Shown here: positions 55,972 to 64,000 of the stretch, piece after piece
Numbering within the stretch: position 1 is the stretch's first letter
Layout of the letters: each line of letters starts with the position of its first letter
Source of the DNA: Shewanella atlantica
GTDB taxonomy: Bacteria > Pseudomonadota > Gammaproteobacteria > Enterobacterales > Shewanellaceae
DNA length: 64,000 nt
NCBI RefSeq assembly: GCF_003966265.1
Contig: NZ_RXNV01000003.1
Location: 62,001-126,000, forward strand
Direction of reading: 5' to 3'
The notes under the pieces: generated by a model
What the model was told of the DNA's origin: nothing
Seen by the model: the letters and a program-made list of their open reading frames with translations, nothing else
Database searches by the model: none
Program-made: the position numbers and the translations under genes

Positions 55972-57085
55972 GGCTGGATTCTCTTAGAATTGCTTCGGCC
56001 ATATCATCCAGTGCTATCGATTGACTCGATATCCCGGCGGCAGTCACGGCTTGTGGCATGCCATAGACGATACAACTCGCCTCATCTTGTGCCCAGATAG
56101 TCGCACCGGCACTCTTCAGCATTCTGGCCCCTTCTCTTCCATCGGCTCCCATTCCGGTTAAGACAACTGCCAGCGTCTCCCTTCCGGATATTTTTGAAGC
56201 TGAAGCAAACGTAATATCGACACAAGGCTTATAATTCATATCCGCGCTACCGGCGACGATTTTAATCCGGCCGTGAGCTCCACCTCTTTCAAGCATCATC
56301 TGCATCCCGCCGGGAGCTAGGTACGCGGTACCTGCTCTGAGTTGATCCCCTGTCTGCGCTTCTTTGACCTGAATTTTACAAAGGCCATTTAAACGACTGG
56401 CAAATGCCGGAGTGAAGGCTGAGGGCATATGCTGAATCAATAAAATAGGATGGGGATAATTTGCCGGTAGTTGAGTCAATATCTTCTGTAGCGCAACAGG
56501 CCCACCGGTAGAGGTACCAATTACCAGTAACTTATACTTTTTGCCCGATGCCCTTTTAACGACGGTTCCTCTTACAGGAGCCGGTGCGGGAGTCACAGAC
56601 CGGGTGAGCTGGGGAGATGTCGTCGCTCTAGTCGATTTAGCTGGTGTTGGTGTTGGTGTCGCAGGGCGGGTTATAGGTCGATAAACTCGTCTACGTCCAA
56701 GTGCTTTGATTCTCTGTTGGAGTAAGAGAATCGCCTCATCTTTATTGGTCGCAATATCTTCGAAGCGTTTAGGAAGAAAATCGAGCGCCCCGGCTTCTAA
56801 CGCGTCAAGCGTTGCCTTTGCTCCATCTTGAGTCAACGAAGAAAACATCAAAATTGGCGTCGGTGTTTTACCCATAATTTCACGAACGGCACTGATGCCG
56901 TCCATTACGGGCATCTCTATGTCCATAGTGATCACTTGGGGCTTAAGCTCTGCCGCCATTTTTACGGCTTCCAGACCATTTGAAGCGGTACCGATCACCT
57001 CCAGCTCTGGATCTTTAGTGACAATTTCACTTACCCTTCGACGAAAAAAACTGGAATCGTCAACAACAAGAACTTTAATGCCCAT
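55964..57085 (-). CDS. cheB: Protein-glutamate methylesterase CheB
   Basis: A 373-residue methylesterase/deamidase of chemoreceptors. Receiver domain at 1-125 with [15 protein letters not shown] and phospho-acceptor Asp55 in [10 protein letters not shown]; a Pro/Thr-rich linker ([18 protein letters not shown]); catalytic domain with [14 protein letters not shown] (Ser), [15 protein letters not shown] (His) and GMGADGREG (Asp). It begins 25 bp after cheA. No cheR is adjacent in this window. Confidence 0.96.
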   Translation of the reverse strand: MGIKVLVVDDSSFFRRRVSEIVTKDPELEVIGTASNGLEAVKMAAELKPQVITMDIEMPVMDGISAVREIMGKTPTPILMFSSLTQDGAKATLDALEAGALDFLPKRFEDIATNKDEAILLLQQRIKALGRRRVYRPITRPATPTPTPAKSTRATTSPQLTRSVTPAPAPVRGTVVKRASGKKYKLLVIGTSTGGPVALQKILTQLPANYPHPILLIQHMPSAFTPAFASRLNGLCKIQVKEAQTGDQLRAGTAYLAPGGMQMMLERGGAHGRIKIVAGSADMNYKPCVDITFASASKISGRETLAVVLTGMGADGREGARMLKSAGATIWAQDEASCIVYGMPQAVTAAGISSQSIALDDMAEAILRESSHG

Positions 57086-57110
57086 TCAATTTCCTATACC
57101 GCATTTCGTT

Positions 57111-59321
57111 TTATCTTTTTGCGTAATTTTTCAGCAAACCAGGTACATCAAGGATCAGTGCAATACCACCGTCAGATGTAATTGTGGCTCCTGCCATTCC
57201 TGGTGTTCCGTGCAGCAGGGTGCCCAGAGGCTTAATAACAACTTCTTCTTGACCAATAAGAGAATCAACCACGAAACCAATCTGCATAGTACCAAGTTGA
57301 ACAATAACCACATGGCCATGCTCTTTATCACCATGCTTAAACCCGGTGTGTTTCCTGCTGAGCCACTGCTCCAGATAGAACAGAGGTACGGCCTTTTCCC
57401 GAACGATGACTGTAAGTTGACCATCGACGATATTGGTCTTGGTCAGATCGAGGTGGAAGATCTCACTCACACTGGAAAGAGGCAGCGCAAAGACTTGTGT
57501 TGCAACTTCAACCATTAATGTCGGCATAATCGCAAGCGTTAACGGTACTTTAATCTCTAAGCGAGTTCCCTTACCTTGCAAGGAATCGATATGGATAGTT
57601 CCGTTTAACTGAGCAATACGGGTTTTAACCACGTCCATGCCAACGCCACGTCCCGAAATATCGGAGATCTCGACCTTGGTTGAGAATCCGGGAGCAAAGA
57701 TGAGGTTATATGCCTCTTCGTCAGACATTCTTGAGGCTGCATCTTCATCGAGTACACCACGACTTATGGCGATCTCTTTAAGCTTATTTGGATCCATTCC
57801 GGCACCATCATCCTCAATCTTCAATAGGATGTGGTCACCTTCCTGGCTCGCAGAAAGGGTAATGGTACCCGTTCTGGATTTACCTGTAGCCTCTCGATCT
57901 GCTGGCATCTCAATACCGTGATCCACAGAGTTTCTAACCAAGTGAACCAATGGGTCGGCAAGCGCTTCTACAAGGTTTTTATCTAAATCGGTATCTTCAC
58001 CGATCATTCTCAGATCAATCTCTTTGTTCAGGGTACGGGCTAAGTCACGCACGACTCGAGGGAAGCGACCAAAGACTTTCTTAATCGGTTGCATGCGAGT
58101 CTTCATCACCGCACCTTGAAGATCGGCGGTAACAAGATCCAGATTAGCCAAGGCTTTACCGAGCTCCTCATCGTCTCGGTTAATCCCCAAGCTTATAAGG
58201 CGGTTTCTCACTAACACTAACTCACCGACCATATTCATGATCTGATCGAGGCGAGCGGTATCGACACGAACCGTTGTTTCCGCCTGTGGCATATTAGCCG
58301 GTGCTGCTTTGGCTACAGCCTTAGGTGCCGCTTTAGCTACCGGCGCTTTCGCAGCAGGCTTAGCAACCGGGGCTGCAGGAGTAGCGGGAGTAGCAGGTGC
58401 ACTCTTAGGCTTACTCGCGACAGGAGCGGCTGCTACGGCTTTCGGTGCTCCACCTGAACCATGGAGTTCATCGAGTAACTTTTCAAATTCATCATCTGAG
58501 ATGTCATCTGAGTCTACCGCAGGAGGTGCAGGCTCAACTGCTGGGGCAACTTGTGCATCCTTATTTTTAAACTGACCTGAACCGTGCAGTTCATCGAGCA
58601 GAGACTCAAACTCATCGTCTGTAATATCACCACTTGCAGGCGCTACCGGGGTATCAGGTTTGGTATCTTTAGAGCCGGTAGGACCGTTCGCCGCACCATG
58701 AAGCGCATCGAGAAGCGCTTCGAATTCTGACTCATCAATTTCATCGATGCTGCCGCTGCTTGTGCCACTGCTGATTTCTGGGGCTGTGGTTTCGGGAGCT
58801 TGGGCTTCAGGTGCAGGAGCCTCATCAAACAGCTCAATACCAGAATCTTCCTCTGCGGGAGCTTGATCGAATAACTCAATAGAGTCATCGGAGGCTGGAG
58901 CCTGCTGTGCACCACCTTCACTTGGAAGAGGAGCACCCGAGCTCAGTAGTTTCAAGTTTGTCAATAACTCTGCATCTGCAGGGTCTTGCTCGACACCAGC
59001 CTGTGTCTGAGCAAACATTGAGTTGATGGCATCCACTGCTTGCAGAATGATATCCATCAATTCTGAAGATACTTCTCGCTTACCTGTCCGCAACAGATCG
59101 AAGGTATTCTCGGCTTCATGACACACATCGACCATTGGCGTCAGGCTAAGAAATCCTGCACCGCCTTTTACGGTATGGAAACCTCGAAAGATTGCGTTCA
59201 GCAGTTCCGTATCTTCTGGGTTATTTTCCAGCGTGACTAACTGTTCAGACAAAAGCTCTAAAATTTCACCAGCTTCGATCAAAAAGTCCTGCAGTATCTC
59301 TTCATCAACATCAAATGACAT
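57111..59321 (-). CDS. cheA: Chemotaxis histidine kinase CheA
   Basis: A 736-residue kinase. The Hpt domain holds the phosphorylated histidine His49 in FRGFHTVKGGAGFL. After a linker region (130-345) come dimerisation, the ATP-binding domain (NSVDHGIE, GDGAGMDPNKL-like, APGFSTKVEISDISGRGVGMDVV) and the CheW-like regulatory domain. The linker carries three copies of a DEFExLLDELHG motif at about 194-209, 232-247 and 273-288, separated by Ala/Pro-rich stretches. These may be docking sites for ParP or for CheY/CheB. It is in operon order cheZ-cheA-cheB. Confidence 0.97.
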   Translation of the reverse strand: MSFDVDEEILQDFLIEAGEILELLSEQLVTLENNPEDTELLNAIFRGFHTVKGGAGFLSLTPMVDVCHEAENTFDLLRTGKREVSSELMDIILQAVDAINSMFAQTQAGVEQDPADAELLTNLKLLSSGAPLPSEGGAQQAPASDDSIELFDQAPAEEDSGIELFDEAPAPEAQAPETTAPEISSGTSSGSIDEIDESEFEALLDALHGAANGPTGSKDTKPDTPVAPASGDITDDEFESLLDELHGSGQFKNKDAQVAPAVEPAPPAVDSDDISDDEFEKLLDELHGSGGAPKAVAAAPVASKPKSAPATPATPAAPVAKPAAKAPVAKAAPKAVAKAAPANMPQAETTVRVDTARLDQIMNMVGELVLVRNRLISLGINRDDEELGKALANLDLVTADLQGAVMKTRMQPIKKVFGRFPRVVRDLARTLNKEIDLRMIGEDTDLDKNLVEALADPLVHLVRNSVDHGIEMPADREATGKSRTGTITLSASQEGDHILLKIEDDGAGMDPNKLKEIAISRGVLDEDAASRMSDEEAYNLIFAPGFSTKVEISDISGRGVGMDVVKTRIAQLNGTIHIDSLQGKGTRLEIKVPLTLAIMPTLMVEVATQVFALPLSSVSEIFHLDLTKTNIVDGQLTVIVREKAVPLFYLEQWLSRKHTGFKHGDKEHGHVVIVQLGTMQIGFVVDSLIGQEEVVIKPLGTLLHGTPGMAGATITSDGGIALILDVPGLLKNYAKR

Positions 59322-59336
59322 TAATATGACTCCTAA

Positions 59337-60074
59337 TTAGAAACCCAGACTCGAAAGCAGATCATCGACTTCGTCCTGACCTGTGACAACATCCTCACGT
59401 TCCTCAGCATTCATGATAGGCCCTTCGGCTTCAACGCTACTGCTCTCGGTTGATGTGTCTTCACTAACGGGCTGTTCACCAAATACAGTTAGCATAGAAA
59501 CTAAGTTATTTTCGACTTCACGAACTAAGTCAATAACTCTTCGAATCATCTGCCCTGTTAAATCTTGGAAATCTTGAGCCAATAAAATTTGATTTAGTAG
59601 CTCTCTTAAACGAATCGAATCCAATTCGCTTCGATCGACAAACTGCTGAATGTCATGACAAAGAACCTTAAATTCTTTCAGTTCGATATCACGCCTCATG
59701 AGCTTACCCCATGTAGGCTTTACCGATTGAATATTCGTTGTCAGAGCCTCTGCCAATGGCAGACACTCCTCAACGGCATCCATGGTCTTATTTGCAGCTT
59801 GCTCTGTCATGTCTATGACATAAGTTAGGCGTTCTTTAGCGTCTGGGATTTCAGTGCTCGCCAATTTAACCAGTCTGTCATCGACCTGAAAATCAACAAT
59901 GGCACTGTGAAGCTGTCGAGTCAGTCTTCCAACTTCATCGAACAGTTCTTTTTGAATTGGCGTTGCAATGTCCCTGATTAACTCGTCGGCTTGCTCTTGC
60001 TGGCCTTCGGTCAGTAGTTCGACAAGTTTATTGGCTTGCTCTAACGAAATGAGCCCTGAAGTTATAGCCTGCAT
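59337..60074 (-). CDS. cheZ: CheY-P phosphatase CheZ
   Basis: A 245-residue mostly helical phosphatase that dephosphorylates CheY. LAQDFQDLTGQMIRRVIDLV holds the catalytic glutamine, and the acidic C-terminus ending DEVDDLLSSLGF is the CheY-binding peptide. The ATG at 60074 has CAAGG upstream, just after the cheY stop; a TTG 30 bp further upstream would overlap cheY. Gene order cheY-cheZ is conserved. Confidence 0.94.
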   Translation of the reverse strand: MQAITSGLISLEQANKLVELLTEGQQEQADELIRDIATPIQKELFDEVGRLTRQLHSAIVDFQVDDRLVKLASTEIPDAKERLTYVIDMTEQAANKTMDAVEECLPLAEALTTNIQSVKPTWGKLMRRDIELKEFKVLCHDIQQFVDRSELDSIRLRELLNQILLAQDFQDLTGQMIRRVIDLVREVENNLVSMLTVFGEQPVSEDTSTESSSVEAEGPIMNAEEREDVVTGQDEVDDLLSSLGF

Positions 60075-60087
60075 AACACAACCTTGA

Positions 60088-60471
60088 TTATCCGAGTCGT
60101 TCAAAAATTTTGTCTAACTTCTCTTTTAACGTAGCTGCTGTAAAAGGCTTAACAACATAACCATTCACACCGGCTTGCGCTGCTGCGATGATCTGTTCCC
60201 TTTTTGCTTCTGCAGTAACCATCAACACAGGGAGGTGCTTTAATTCATCGTCTGCACGAATCGCTTTAAGTAGATCGATCCCCTGCATACCAGGCATGTT
60301 CCAATCTGTCACGACAAAGTCAAAATCGCCTTTCTGCAACATAGGCAGTGCTGTTGAACCGTCATCTGCTTCTTGAGTGTTATTAAAACCCAAGTCTCTT
60401 AACAAGTTCTTGATGATACGCCTCATTGTTGAGAAATCGTCAACAACGAGAATCTTCATATTCTTGTCCAA
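60088..60471 (-). CDS. cheY: Chemotaxis response regulator CheY
   Basis: A 127-residue single receiver domain: [25 protein letters not shown], phospho-acceptor Asp56 in [20 protein letters not shown] and [21 protein letters not shown]. Phosphorylated CheY binds the flagellar switch. The start is unusual: a GGAGG site lies 5 nt before a TTG at 60471, giving [12 protein letters not shown], which aligns with E. coli MADKELKFLVVDD; the ATG four codons later sits too far from the site. Confidence 0.95.
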   Translation of the reverse strand: MDKNMKILVVDDFSTMRRIIKNLLRDLGFNNTQEADDGSTALPMLQKGDFDFVVTDWNMPGMQGIDLLKAIRADDELKHLPVLMVTAEAKREQIIAAAQAGVNGYVVKPFTAATLKEKLDKIFERLG

Positions 60472-60544
60472 GGTTTCCTCCGCGGAGCTCTTTAATTGTT
60501 ACTGTTATGCCCAAACCACTTGAAGTAACTTGGGTATATAATTG

Positions 60545-61264
60545 TTATTTTGTTGTCCAATGCTTAAGTTTAGCTTTAAGTCTTAGCATTGCCTGACTCA
60601 ATATCTGGCTGACTCGTGACTCGCTAACTTCAAGAATGGCCCCAATTTCTTTTAAATTTAATGCTTCATCATAATACAGCGACAAAACTAATCCATCTCG
60701 CTCAGGCAATAGTTTAATTGCTTCCACTAATGCCTTATGAAACTCTACGTCTGCTATCGACTCAAAAATATCGTCCTGCTGAACCTCATCATGGCTAACA
60801 ACATCAACCGATACACCTAAGTCTTCAATACCAACTACTTTTCCAACTGAAACATCATTTAGAATATGATGGTACTCATCGAGCGACATATCAAGTCGCT
60901 GCGCAATTTCGCTATCAACGGCATCTCTGCCTAACCCTTGCTCCAACTCATCGATAACCTGAGCAACTCGCCTTTGATTCCTATGAACCGAGCGCGGAAC
61001 CCAGTCACCCCGACGGATCTCATCAAGCATCGAACCACGGATCCGAATGCCTGCAAAAGTTTCAAATTTTGCCCCTTTGCTACCATCAAACTTCGAAGAA
61101 GCTTCGAGGAGCCCCATCATTCCGGCTTGCAACAGGTCATCGAGTTGAACCGACGCCGGTAAACGCGCTAACAGATGGTGGGCAATCTTTTTAACCAACG
61201 GTGCATACTGTTCAACTATTGAGGCTTTATTATCTAAACAAGTATACGCAGCGGCTTTACTCAC
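60545..61264 (-). CDS. fliA: Flagellar sigma factor FliA (sigma-28)
   Basis: A 239-residue sigma factor for late flagellar and chemotaxis genes. Region 2 is visible in VKKIAHHLLARLPASVQLDDLLQAGMMGLLEASSKFD and GIRIRGSMLDEIRRGDWVPRSVHR; region 4 ends LNLKEIGAILEVSESRVSQILSQAMLRLK. It overlaps the flhG stop by 8 bp. The gene order flhF-flhG-fliA-cheY is that of polar flagellates. Confidence 0.96.
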   Translation of the reverse strand: MSKAAAYTCLDNKASIVEQYAPLVKKIAHHLLARLPASVQLDDLLQAGMMGLLEASSKFDGSKGAKFETFAGIRIRGSMLDEIRRGDWVPRSVHRNQRRVAQVIDELEQGLGRDAVDSEIAQRLDMSLDEYHHILNDVSVGKVVGIEDLGVSVDVVSHDEVQQDDIFESIADVEFHKALVEAIKLLPERDGLVLSLYYDEALNLKEIGAILEVSESRVSQILSQAMLRLKAKLKHWTTK

Positions 61265-62138
61265 TCGTCCTATCCTCTTGATACTCAGGTCGTTGTACTA
61301 AACGCTCGACAAAAAATTCAAGATGACCACCTGGTTGCTGGGGTATAGGCCAACTAATTATCTTATTAGCCAAACCATGATAAGCAATTGTTGCCGGCGA
61401 TTTTGGATATGCTTCTACGATCAATTTTTGTTTACGTACAGATTTACGTAAATTTTCATCGAAAGGTATCGTTGCAACTAATTCCAACGCGACATCTAAG
61501 AAACGATCCGTAACTTTACTAAGTTTAGCAAACAGTTCCATCCCTTCCCGTAAACTTCTCACCATATTGGCAACTATTTTAAAACGGAAAACGCCATGCT
61601 CACGACTCAATATCTTTATTAAGGCGTAAGCATCGGTGATCGATGTCGGTTCATCACAGACTACTACTAACACATCTTGAGAGGCTCGAGAAAAACTCAA
61701 TACCATATCTGAGATACCTGCCGCAGTATCGACAATTAAAATGTCAAATTGAGTACGCATCTCACTGAAGGCTCGAATTAAACCGGCGTGCTGTGCCTGA
61801 GACAGTTCAACCATCGCCTGTGTTCCCGAGGTCGCCGGAATAATACCGATACCTTTAGGACCACGAACGATAATATCATCCAGCTCTGCATCACCCGATA
61901 ATACGTGTGATAAGTTACGATCGGCTCGTAACCCCAACATAATATCGACATTAGCCAAGCCCAAGTCAGCATCGAGGACTAATACGCGCTTTCCTTTTTC
62001 AGCCAAGGCAACGGCGGTATTGATAGAGACACTGGTTTTACCCACGCCACCTTTACCACCGGAAACCGCTATTACTTTTACTTTTTCGTTATAAGGTTGA
62101 TTCATCATACGTAAACCACTTGCTTGATCCCGACTCAT
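61257..62138 (-). CDS. flhG: Flagellar number regulator FlhG (FleN)
   Basis: A 293-residue MinD-like ATPase that limits polar flagella to one. VKVIAVSGGKGGVGKTSVSINTAVALAEKGKRVLVLDADLGLANVDIMLGL is the deviant Walker A region; DQASGLRMMNQPYNEK is the N-terminal activation helix typical of FlhG. Several in-frame ATGs lie upstream inside the flhF end; the one at 62138, right at the flhF stop, gives the family N-terminus. Confidence 0.93.
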   Translation of the reverse strand: MSRDQASGLRMMNQPYNEKVKVIAVSGGKGGVGKTSVSINTAVALAEKGKRVLVLDADLGLANVDIMLGLRADRNLSHVLSGDAELDDIIVRGPKGIGIIPATSGTQAMVELSQAQHAGLIRAFSEMRTQFDILIVDTAAGISDMVLSFSRASQDVLVVVCDEPTSITDAYALIKILSREHGVFRFKIVANMVRSLREGMELFAKLSKVTDRFLDVALELVATIPFDENLRKSVRKQKLIVEAYPKSPATIAYHGLANKIISWPIPQQPGGHLEFFVERLVQRPEYQEDRTSE

Positions 62139-62142
62139 TGCT

Positions 62143-63540
62143 TTACTCAAATGCATAGGCCCTTTCATCTGACCGTTCACTGTTCTGTACTGGGTGTTGT
62201 TCTTTCTTGTCTAATACCGATAACGCTTTATTGGCTAAAGCTAAGGTATCAGCAACTTGCATATCTTCCGGAACTCTTTGCCCGTCAGTTACATAACTTA
62301 ATGGTAACCCACTTTGTATCAATACGCTCAATGCGGGAGCTAAAGAGATCGATTCATCGAGCTTAGTCAAAACTGCTCCCGATAGAGGAATACGTTTAAA
62401 TTGCGCTACGGCGTCCTCTAAAACTCTTCTCTGCCCTGTAGAAGACAGTACCAGATAACTGCGTATAGGTATTCTGCTATTTGCAGCTAAATTATCAAGT
62501 TGTTGGAAAAGCCTGATATCTCGTTGGCCCATACCCGCTGTATCTATCAATACTAGCTTGCGATTTCTGAGCTGATAAAGAATTTGTTCCAACTCATTGA
62601 GATCATGTGCCTGCTTTACCGGACACCCCATTATTTTGCCATAGGTAGCCAATTGCTCAAAGGCTCCAATGCGATAATGATCCGTCGTAATCAATGCAAC
62701 TTGATCTGCACCATGGTGTGCTACATATCTGGCCGCTAATTTTGCAACCGTTGTTGTTTTACCTACCCCAGTCGGACCAACAAATGCGACGACACCACCC
62801 TGACGAACGATATCATCACCTTGATTATCTAACATATTGGCCAAACTGCGTGGCAAAGTTCTGACAAGTTCTGCCGGAGTATAATGTTCACTCAAGTCGG
62901 AAAGCTTTGTTGCCACCGTAGGTGAAAACTCTGCATCTAACAATTTACTTTCTAACATGGCACCAACAGGGTTAACCCGACTCTTCTGCTCAGTCAGTAG
63001 TGATGTTACCTGGTGGGTCAACAGATTTCGCAGGGAAGCTAACTCCTCACGCATCGCATCTAACTCTTGACTCGGTTTAGCCTTAGATTCTTGACCGCTT
63101 CGACTATTAAATGATTTAGCTTCGGGTTCGGCTACTCTCGCATTCGCCGATGGAGCTTGTAACCCTTTAGCCCACTCGGGCATATCAAGCTCGTCAGACT
63201 TATTACCCACCTGTTGGTTAACACGATTTTGCTGTCGCTCTAACAGGGCCTGCAGTGAATCGGCAGCAGGCGCCGGTTTTACTTTTGATTCTGTCCGTAC
63301 AGGTCTTTTTGACCCGAGAGAAATTTTCTCTTCGGCCAGATCCAGAAATGATGACGTGGGAGCAGCACTTTCGGTTTGCTGCAATTTTGGTTTAGGCTCA
63401 TCGTAGTCGACTGCCGCGACTATCTCTATGCCACCCGTCACTTTCTTGTTTGACATAATCACAGCATCTGAACCTAAGGTCTCTTTAACCTGGGCGAGAG
63501 CTGTGCGCATATCTTTTGCTAAAAATCGTTTAATCTTCAC
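62143..63540 (-). CDS. flhF: Flagellar SRP-like GTPase FlhF
   Basis: A 465-residue GTPase that places the flagellum at the pole. MKIKRFLAKDMRTALAQVKETLGSDAVIMSNKK is the N-terminal B domain; a variable linker follows; the NG GTPase domain starts near 170 with FVGPTGVGKTTTVAKLAARY, IDTAGMGQRD and LTKLDES. It lies between flhA and flhG. Confidence 0.95.
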   Translation of the reverse strand: MKIKRFLAKDMRTALAQVKETLGSDAVIMSNKKVTGGIEIVAAVDYDEPKPKLQQTESAAPTSSFLDLAEEKISLGSKRPVRTESKVKPAPAADSLQALLERQQNRVNQQVGNKSDELDMPEWAKGLQAPSANARVAEPEAKSFNSRSGQESKAKPSQELDAMREELASLRNLLTHQVTSLLTEQKSRVNPVGAMLESKLLDAEFSPTVATKLSDLSEHYTPAELVRTLPRSLANMLDNQGDDIVRQGGVVAFVGPTGVGKTTTVAKLAARYVAHHGADQVALITTDHYRIGAFEQLATYGKIMGCPVKQAHDLNELEQILYQLRNRKLVLIDTAGMGQRDIRLFQQLDNLAANSRIPIRSYLVLSSTGQRRVLEDAVAQFKRIPLSGAVLTKLDESISLAPALSVLIQSGLPLSYVTDGQRVPEDMQVADTLALANKALSVLDKKEQHPVQNSERSDERAYAFE

Positions 63541-63551
63541 TTACACACCCT

Positions 63552-64000
63552 CTACTGACCGACAGCAGATACTATTCTAATCTGCTTCTCATCGGGCACT
63601 TCCTGATAGGAGATCACCCTTAGGTTTGGAATTGTATGTTTAACAAACCTGGACAAGGTTGAACGTAACATACCCGATGTAAGCAATATTGCCGGCTGTC
63701 CGACCATCTCCTGCCTCTGTGATGCGTCTTCTAAAGACTTCTGCATACGTTCAGCAAGACTAGGCTCAATATTCGGACCTTCACCGCCTGTCGCTTGCAT
63801 AGACTGATGCAACATCTGTTCCAGTTCTGGCGCCAATGTAATGACAGGGATCTCTGTCTCCGGTCCGCTGATCTCCTGAACTATCATGCGTTTCAGTGCA
63901 ATACGCACCGCAGCCGTCAATACCTCGGTATCTGCGCTCTTAGTGCCATACTCCAGCAATGTCTGGACTATGGTCTTCAGATCCCGTATTGAAACCCCTT
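63552..64000 (-). CDS. flhA: Flagellar export-gate protein FlhA, C-terminal part (partial)
   Basis: The 3' end of flhA, running off the window edge on the minus strand. About 149 residues of the cytoplasmic domain are present: VSIRDLKTIVQTLLEYG, ALKRMIVQEISGPETEIPVITL, LLTSGMLRSTLSRFVKHTIPNLRVISYQEVPDEKQIRIV. FlhA is the nonameric ring of the flagellar type-III export gate. It ends 11 bp before flhF. Confidence 0.93.
   Translation of the reverse strand, partial: GVSIRDLKTIVQTLLEYGTKSADTEVLTAAVRIALKRMIVQEISGPETEIPVITLAPELEQMLHQSMQATGGEGPNIEPSLAERMQKSLEDASQRQEMVGQPAILLTSGMLRSTLSRFVKHTIPNLRVISYQEVPDEKQIRIVSAVGQ

Overview
The window reads as a chromosomal segment of a marine gammaproteobacterium, most likely Shewanella. 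Three things point there: the polar-flagellum/chemotaxis operon order flhA-flhF-flhG-fliA-cheY-cheZ-cheA-cheB-(unknown)-parC-parP-cheW, the cysD-cysN-SLC13 permease-cysC sulfate-assimilation cluster, and a long O-antigen/capsule locus headed by a large SLBB export protein next to rfaH. The genus is inferred from gene order and protein style; no database search was possible. No tRNA, rRNA, CRISPR array or complete insertion sequence was seen.

Layout. (1) 1-5.3 kb: a CDP-glycerol pair (tagD-like, tagF-like), a lone rmlA, a REP-associated tyrosine transposase (RAYT) and a DHH phosphoesterase, separated by REP clusters. (2) 5.6-11.5 kb: sulfate activation (cysD, cysN, SLC13/RCK permease, cysC) on the minus strand, interrupted by REP arrays. 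(3) 12.7-15 kb: a beta-CASP metallo-beta-lactamase protein and a small secreted hypothetical. (4) 15.4-42.3 kb: a polysaccharide locus on the minus strand. It starts with rfaH and a perfect ops element, then a Wza-like SLBB protein, a four-helix-bundle gene with a nonsense codon, Wzz, an initiating sugar phosphotransferase, a glycosyltransferase, a nonulosonic-acid (legionaminic-like) gene set with two NeuB-type synthases, a glycosyltransferase, Wzy, Wzx and an acetyltransferase. It ends with a decayed glmM, ugd, galU and an intact glmM, followed by a strong minus-strand terminator. (5) 43.4-48 kb: a POT peptide transporter, a four-helix-bundle gene remnant cut by a REP array, an RssB-like regulator and mlaA. 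(6) 48.4-51.4 kb, plus strand: a FliK-like and an FlhB-C-terminus-like gene. (7) 52.2-64 kb, minus strand: the chemotaxis and flagellar-regulation operon, running off the end inside flhA.

How it fits together. RfaH made at 42 kb should load at the ops site at 41.47 kb and carry polymerase through the roughly 26 kb locus. LegB/LegC-type enzymes, NeuD-like, NeuB, CBS-nucleotidyltransferase and SpsF-like proteins would make an activated nonulosonic acid. GlmM/GalU/Ugd supply UDP-GlcNAc and UDP-glucuronate precursors, and Wzx/Wzy/Wzz/SLBB assemble and export the polymer. The chemotaxis operon carries the ParC/ParP polar-array localisation module.

The most distinctive property is the density of REP-type palindromes, all beginning GTAGGA, present singly, as inverted pairs and as near-perfect tandem arrays (99, 98, 121 and 122 bp periods). 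They cover most intergenic space outside the polysaccharide and chemotaxis operons, reach into gene ends, and are accompanied by one RAYT gene. A second, unrelated repeat family with the core GGAACGCTTCGC lies in and around the rfaH-controlled locus.
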